DNA of 64,000 nucleotides from a virus. Position 1 is the stretch's first letter, and every line of letters begins with the position of its first letter. A program made the translations under genes and the position numbers. The notes beneath the pieces are model-generated. The model did no database searches. It had not been told where the DNA came from and was given only the letters and a program-made list of their open reading frames with translations. Positions 60,671 through 64,000 of the stretch are shown here, in pieces. The DNA lies in IMG/VR virus record IMGVR_UViG_3300035698_014689, positions 30,887 through 94,886 of that record, one strand, 5' to 3'.

Positions 60671-61299
60671 TGAGCTACTTCGTACTAGGTCTAACAAGTA
60701 CTGGTAAAAGCACCTTGGCAGAAAACATGTCGGGGTGCTTTTATTTTCCCTCCGAAATTTTATATCTGCTGACAACCAAACAAACAGAACTCTTTCCGCG
60801 CATCCTCCAGATCGTCACAGAAAAGCCCGAGAATTTTCGACCCTTGGCGTACTTCTGCAAAAGACCACTGAGGAAATACTTCAAAGAGCTCAGGAAACTG
60901 CCTGACCGCTCGGTGATCGAATGGGATAGGTTTCAGGAAATGCTGGACGAAATAAACAGTATGCTCTCCCCAGTGATACTAGAGGGCGAGATTCTATCAC
61001 ATGGGAAAATCTTCGCTACCATACAAAAGAGCGTCGAAAATAAATGCTTCCTGCTTGAGTTGCCTTTAGAAGTGATTTGGCAGAGATACCAAGAGCGCTA
61101 TCCTGCAATGGAAAAATATCCCAACTCCCACGAAATGACGTTGGCTAAAAACCACCTTGCGAATATCTGTCAGGAAAAGAACATTCCCAGCGGTGACTAT
61201 AAAAGAATCAAGTATCTGATCCAGTCATCCATAAACAAATTCACGAAACTGGAAACGGCCGCCACGAAGCTCCTTCAGGAATTACAAGAGTGCAATTGA
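60670..61299 (+). CDS. P-loop kinase-like protein
   Basis: 209 residues. Walker A GLTSTGKST (7-15), a D-type VIEWDRFQE and VILEGEILSHG in the Walker B region, then a lid-like basic stretch. Looks like a nucleoside, polynucleotide or small-molecule kinase. Its ATG overlaps the methyltransferase stop (TAATG). Confidence 0.65.
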   Translation: MSYFVLGLTSTGKSTLAENMSGCFYFPSEILYLLTTKQTELFPRILQIVTEKPENFRPLAYFCKRPLRKYFKELRKLPDRSVIEWDRFQEMLDEINSMLSPVILEGEILSHGKIFATIQKSVENKCFLLELPLEVIWQRYQERYPAMEKYPNSHEMTLAKNHLANICQEKNIPSGDYKRIKYLIQSSINKFTKLETAATKLLQELQECN

Positions 61300-61305
61300 A
61301 TGCAC
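61290..61305. promoter_or_regulatory. Dispersed palindrome, exact copy (GTGCAATTGAATGCAC)
   Basis: Spans the stop codon of the P-loop gene, at the edge of the repeat region. Confidence 0.6.
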
Positions 61306-61341
61306 GCTCTCTTCACACCCCCTCCACTAATATCGAAGCCC

Positions 61342-61734
61342 TTTTGTATATTAACAATTTTTTAAAAGACAAAGTACCAAAAAGAAAACATAAGTTTATT
61401 TCATAAACTTAACATTATATATATCTTTTCTTTCTTTAATATAATACTTATATATAATTAAGATACGCAGTTGTATGTTAATATACAAAACGGATTTTAC
61501 GTTTTTTAAGTCATAAGTCTTTGGTTTTTAAAGAATAAAAATGTTAACATACAAAATCAAAAGGTATGTTAATATACAAAATCGAAAATATGTTAATATA
61601 CAAAATGAAAAGTGCTGTTTTTCGGGTCATAAGTCTTTGGTAGTCAACAAAAATAGTATGTTAATATACAAAATGGCTGTTTTTTCCAAAACATACTAAT
61701 AAACACACTAATAAAGTATGTTAATATACAAAAT
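61342..61734. repeat. Iteron-like repeat region, candidate origin or control locus
   Basis: Non-coding, AT-rich. Direct copies of TATGTTAATATACAAAAT or near versions at 61474, 61541, 61565, 61589, 61657 and 61717, plus one inverted copy at 61342-61357. A second repeat, GTCATAAGTCTTTGGT, occurs twice (about 61510 and 61626). The region lies between two convergent gene ends. No ORF fits the stretch 61306-61744. Confidence 0.8.
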
Positions 61735-61744
61735 GAAAACGGCA

Positions 61745-61777
61745 TAAAAAAGGGCTCCCATATTTCAGGAAGCCCTA
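61745..61777 (-). terminator. Rho-independent terminator, possibly two-way
   Basis: Stem AGGGCTTCC / GGGAGCCCT (one mismatch), 8-base loop, then TTTTTT on the minus strand. It ends the leftward transcript from 62036 and protects the repeat region; the plus strand has a further T run at 61791. Confidence 0.8.
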
Positions 61778-61796
61778 TATAACACTAGGTCTTTTT

Positions 61797-62036
61797 TTAT
61801 TCTGCGATCTTACCATCTTGCAGGTCTTTGAAATACTGATCGGCTTGTTCCTCAGTGTGATATTCCCCAGCATTCCAGCCTGCTTTCTCAGTGCAACAAA
61901 GAAACGAGAGTATGAGAAAAAGTAGAGCTGTGAGAAAAGCGATCCAACTGAGGATCAGTTTTATTTTTATCATCCTCTTCAAACGATTTAGTGCTACCTC
62001 GAATTCAGCACTGTGATTTGGCTTCTTGTCTGTCAT
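61797..62036 (-). CDS. Small membrane protein
   Basis: 79 residues: membrane segment LILSWIAFLTALLFLILSFL, then a charged amphipathic helix. GGAGG precedes the ATG. No family recognised. Confidence 0.6.
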   Translation of the reverse strand: MTDKKPNHSAEFEVALNRLKRMIKIKLILSWIAFLTALLFLILSFLCCTEKAGWNAGEYHTEEQADQYFKDLQDGKIAE

Positions 62037-62101
62037 ATTCCCTCCTATTTGAGATTTGACTACACTTTACAATTGCACTCGAACAGCTATTTGTCAAGTT
62101 T

Positions 62102-62548
62102 TTATTTAAAAAATTTGGGGGAGACGTGCATTGCTTTGGCTTTGGTTCGTATGGAAACATCAAAAAACTCACTCACGAGTATCTGTTTTATTGCGAGAAA
62201 ATTGCCAATGTGATCAAATCCCAATCTGTCGGATTCCTTCTTAATAGATAACAGAAAACGAAAGAGCATTTTCTTGTCGTTGTAAAACATTTCACTCTGA
62301 TACTTCTCGGTGTTAAAATTGATCAGGTAACTCAGGAACTCGTCTGCGAGCTTCTTTTTCCCCGAAACAATGATTTTATATTTGAACTTAATATAATCAG
62401 ACTTGGAATAATCATCATGGATGCGTCCTTTGACGATGTTTTGCGGAAAACAATTTTGCATAGCACAGACGAAATCGTACAGGCAATACGATTGATCCAA
62501 CCTGTACGACCACTTGAAATCAAACTCCGTTTGTAATTCACCTTTCAT
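62102..62548 (-). CDS. Hypothetical protein
   Basis: 148 residues, mixed (MKGELQTEFDFKWSYRLDQS; KIIVSGKKKLADEFLSYLIN). Overlaps the next gene by four bases. No family recognised. Confidence 0.55.
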   Translation of the reverse strand: MKGELQTEFDFKWSYRLDQSYCLYDFVCAMQNCFPQNIVKGRIHDDYSKSDYIKFKYKIIVSGKKKLADEFLSYLINFNTEKYQSEMFYNDKKMLFRFLLSIKKESDRLGFDHIGNFLAIKQILVSEFFDVSIRTKAKAMHVSPKFFK

Positions 62549-63012
62549 CTGAATTTCCCCCCATCTTTATTGCAGGTTGGACAGGCGCGCATGTGCATGA
62601 CCGCACACCAGCGATGACCGTCAGGACAGTCTATTGGAATAAACCCCCTCCTGTGGCTCCCAGCACATTCAGGACAGTCCTCTAAACGATAACCTCCGTC
62701 AAGGCAGGGGTATTTCTGTTCAACCTCACCTAAGACCACGGGACAATCAAGGTCTCCATACTTACACCCGTGCTCTTTAGAACAGTGGGCTATATGAACT
62801 CCTTGCTTGTCTGGGTGATCCACACACTTCGTCAAAGTCGCTTCCTTGATGACAGGCAAGTCAACATATTTCACATTCTCTTTGGCGAAGCACGAGGTGT
62901 ATCCCTTACTAAGCCTTTTGACTGGAACCCCGTCACTTCTGGCACTTCCCTTATAATCATGGTCGATCAACCCCAACTCATCTCCTCCGACAATTACTAG
63001 ATCACATTTCAT
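62545..63012 (-). CDS. Cys-rich zinc-binding protein
   Basis: 155 residues with about 17 Cys: CVDHPDKQGVHIAHC, CKYGDLDCP, CPECAGSH and CPTCNKDGG. The second half alone carries several likely zinc sites. Overlaps neighbours (ATGA). Function unknown. Confidence 0.6.
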   Translation of the reverse strand: MKCDLVIVGGDELGLIDHDYKGSARSDGVPVKRLSKGYTSCFAKENVKYVDLPVIKEATLTKCVDHPDKQGVHIAHCSKEHGCKYGDLDCPVVLGEVEQKYPCLDGGYRLEDCPECAGSHRRGFIPIDCPDGHRWCAVMHMRACPTCNKDGGKFR

Positions 63013-63377
63013 CTTTTCCTTCCCTTCTTTGTGAATGGATGCAGAATATCATTCCCGAAATTATACATGACCGCCCATATATCCATATATGCGTCATGCC
63101 TTACGTTGTCCTTGATAGAACTCTTAAAGTTGTCATATTGTAGGTCTTCAATCTTTCGTGCCATGACAACTTTGAAAACCTCCTCAGGGATCAATACACG
63201 ATACTTGTAATCAGACTTTTTCATTTCAGTCAGGTGAAAATTCAAAACACTCAGCTCTTCAGCCAATTTAATGACTTCAACAACATCCTCTTTGACTCTT
63301 CCTCTAATCAACAGCAAAGACTTCTTCTCACGATGCCTCACAACAGAGACAAATCCTTTTTCACTAAAAATCCACAT
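63009..63377 (-). CDS. Conserved hypothetical protein (MWIF...HR family)
   Basis: 122 residues. The start MWIFSEKGFVSVVRHREKKS followed by LLIRGRVKED resembles a conserved family in phages and actinobacteria (M-W-I-F-T ... G-F-x-S-x-V-x-H-R). Function unknown. Confidence 0.6.
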   Translation of the reverse strand: MWIFSEKGFVSVVRHREKKSLLLIRGRVKEDVVEVIKLAEELSVLNFHLTEMKKSDYKYRVLIPEEVFKVVMARKIEDLQYDNFKSSIKDNVRHDAYMDIWAVMYNFGNDILHPFTKKGRKR

Positions 63378-63389
63378 TTCTCTTTTTCC

Positions 63390-63518
63390 TTATTCTATCA
63401 CTTCAAGAATCTCACTGCTTATCATTGCGTCGGAACTATTAAATTCATAATCCATCTCAGCAATAATCTCATCAATATCCATAGTTGAATTCTCATTGAT
63501 TTCAATTGCCAACTCCAC
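63390..63518 (-). CDS. Tiny acidic protein (42 aa) behind a GA microsatellite
   Basis: Starts at GTG with the (AG)19 tract ending seven bases upstream; ends MISSEILEVIE. Highly acidic. The repeat provides the only purine-rich ribosome-binding sequence. A later in-frame ATG (12 codons on) is an alternative. Confidence 0.5.
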   Translation of the reverse strand: MELAIEINENSTMDIDEIIAEMDYEFNSSDAMISSEILEVIE

Positions 63519-63522
63519 TCCC

Positions 63523-64000
<478 letters not shown>

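Noticed and set aside
62094-62099. TTGACA in the gap before 61797-62036
   Set aside because: No acceptable -10 at 16-18 bases (CAATTG or AATTGT); not called a promoter.

Overview
This window is 64 kb of a tailed, double-stranded DNA bacteriophage (or prophage) with a long-tailed, siphovirus-like plan. It holds a complete head module (terminase, portal, MuF-type minor head protein, HK97-type protease, capsid), head-tail joining proteins, a tail tube protein, a programmed-frameshift tail chaperone and the start of a tape measure gene, followed by a full replication and recombination set. Almost every gene reads leftward (minus strand) and genes are tightly packed with ATGA/TAATG overlaps. I see no integrase, lysis enzyme, tRNA, rRNA, CRISPR or IS element, so lifestyle and host cannot be fixed. 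A lipobox-bearing lipoprotein and ADP-heptose-type glycosyltransferases suggest a Gram-negative host; this is inference.

Layout in transcription order, right to left. 61.8-64 kb: small early genes, including a (AG)19 microsatellite in front of a tiny gene. 61.3-61.8 kb: AT-rich non-coding region with six direct and one inverted copy of an 18-bp repeat, a candidate replication origin or control region. 60.1-61.3 kb: the only rightward operon (methyltransferase plus P-loop protein). 42-60 kb: many small zinc-binding or membrane proteins, a radical SAM protein, DNA ligase, MazG-like protein, helicase loader, DnaB-like helicase, primase, ssDNA-binding protein, family A DNA polymerase, SSL2/UvsW-type helicase. 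29-42 kb: RecA and its partner gene, resolvase-like and RecB/Cas4-like nucleases, sulfotransferase, HNH and GIY-YIG homing genes, an Nmad1-like protein, a Lys-rich DNA-binding-type protein and short conserved genes. 24.6-29.2 kb: sugar cassette (glycosyltransferases, PLP sugar aminotransferase, cupin isomerase fragment, GDP-mannose dehydratase fragment). 12.6-24.6 kb: packaging and head. 0-12.5 kb: a three-domain glycosyltransferase, head-tail joining genes, discoidin-domain appendage genes and tail genes.

Three things stand out. First, the genome carries a very heavy load of homing elements: six inteins in five essential genes (RecA twice, repair helicase, DNA ligase, portal, MuF protein) with LAGLIDADG, HNH and Vsr-like endonucleases, plus free-standing HNH and GIY-YIG genes. 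Second, a 16-bp palindrome, GTGCA-N6-TGCAC, occurs eight times exactly and about five more times with one change, both between and inside genes, which looks like a genome-wide operator or stoperator system. Third, glycosyltransferases, a sulfotransferase and sugar-nucleotide genes point to a phage-encoded glycan pathway, partly broken by a deletion scar and a frameshift. Several other genes (DNA ligase intein, MazG) are also interrupted by small indels, which could be real decay or consensus errors.
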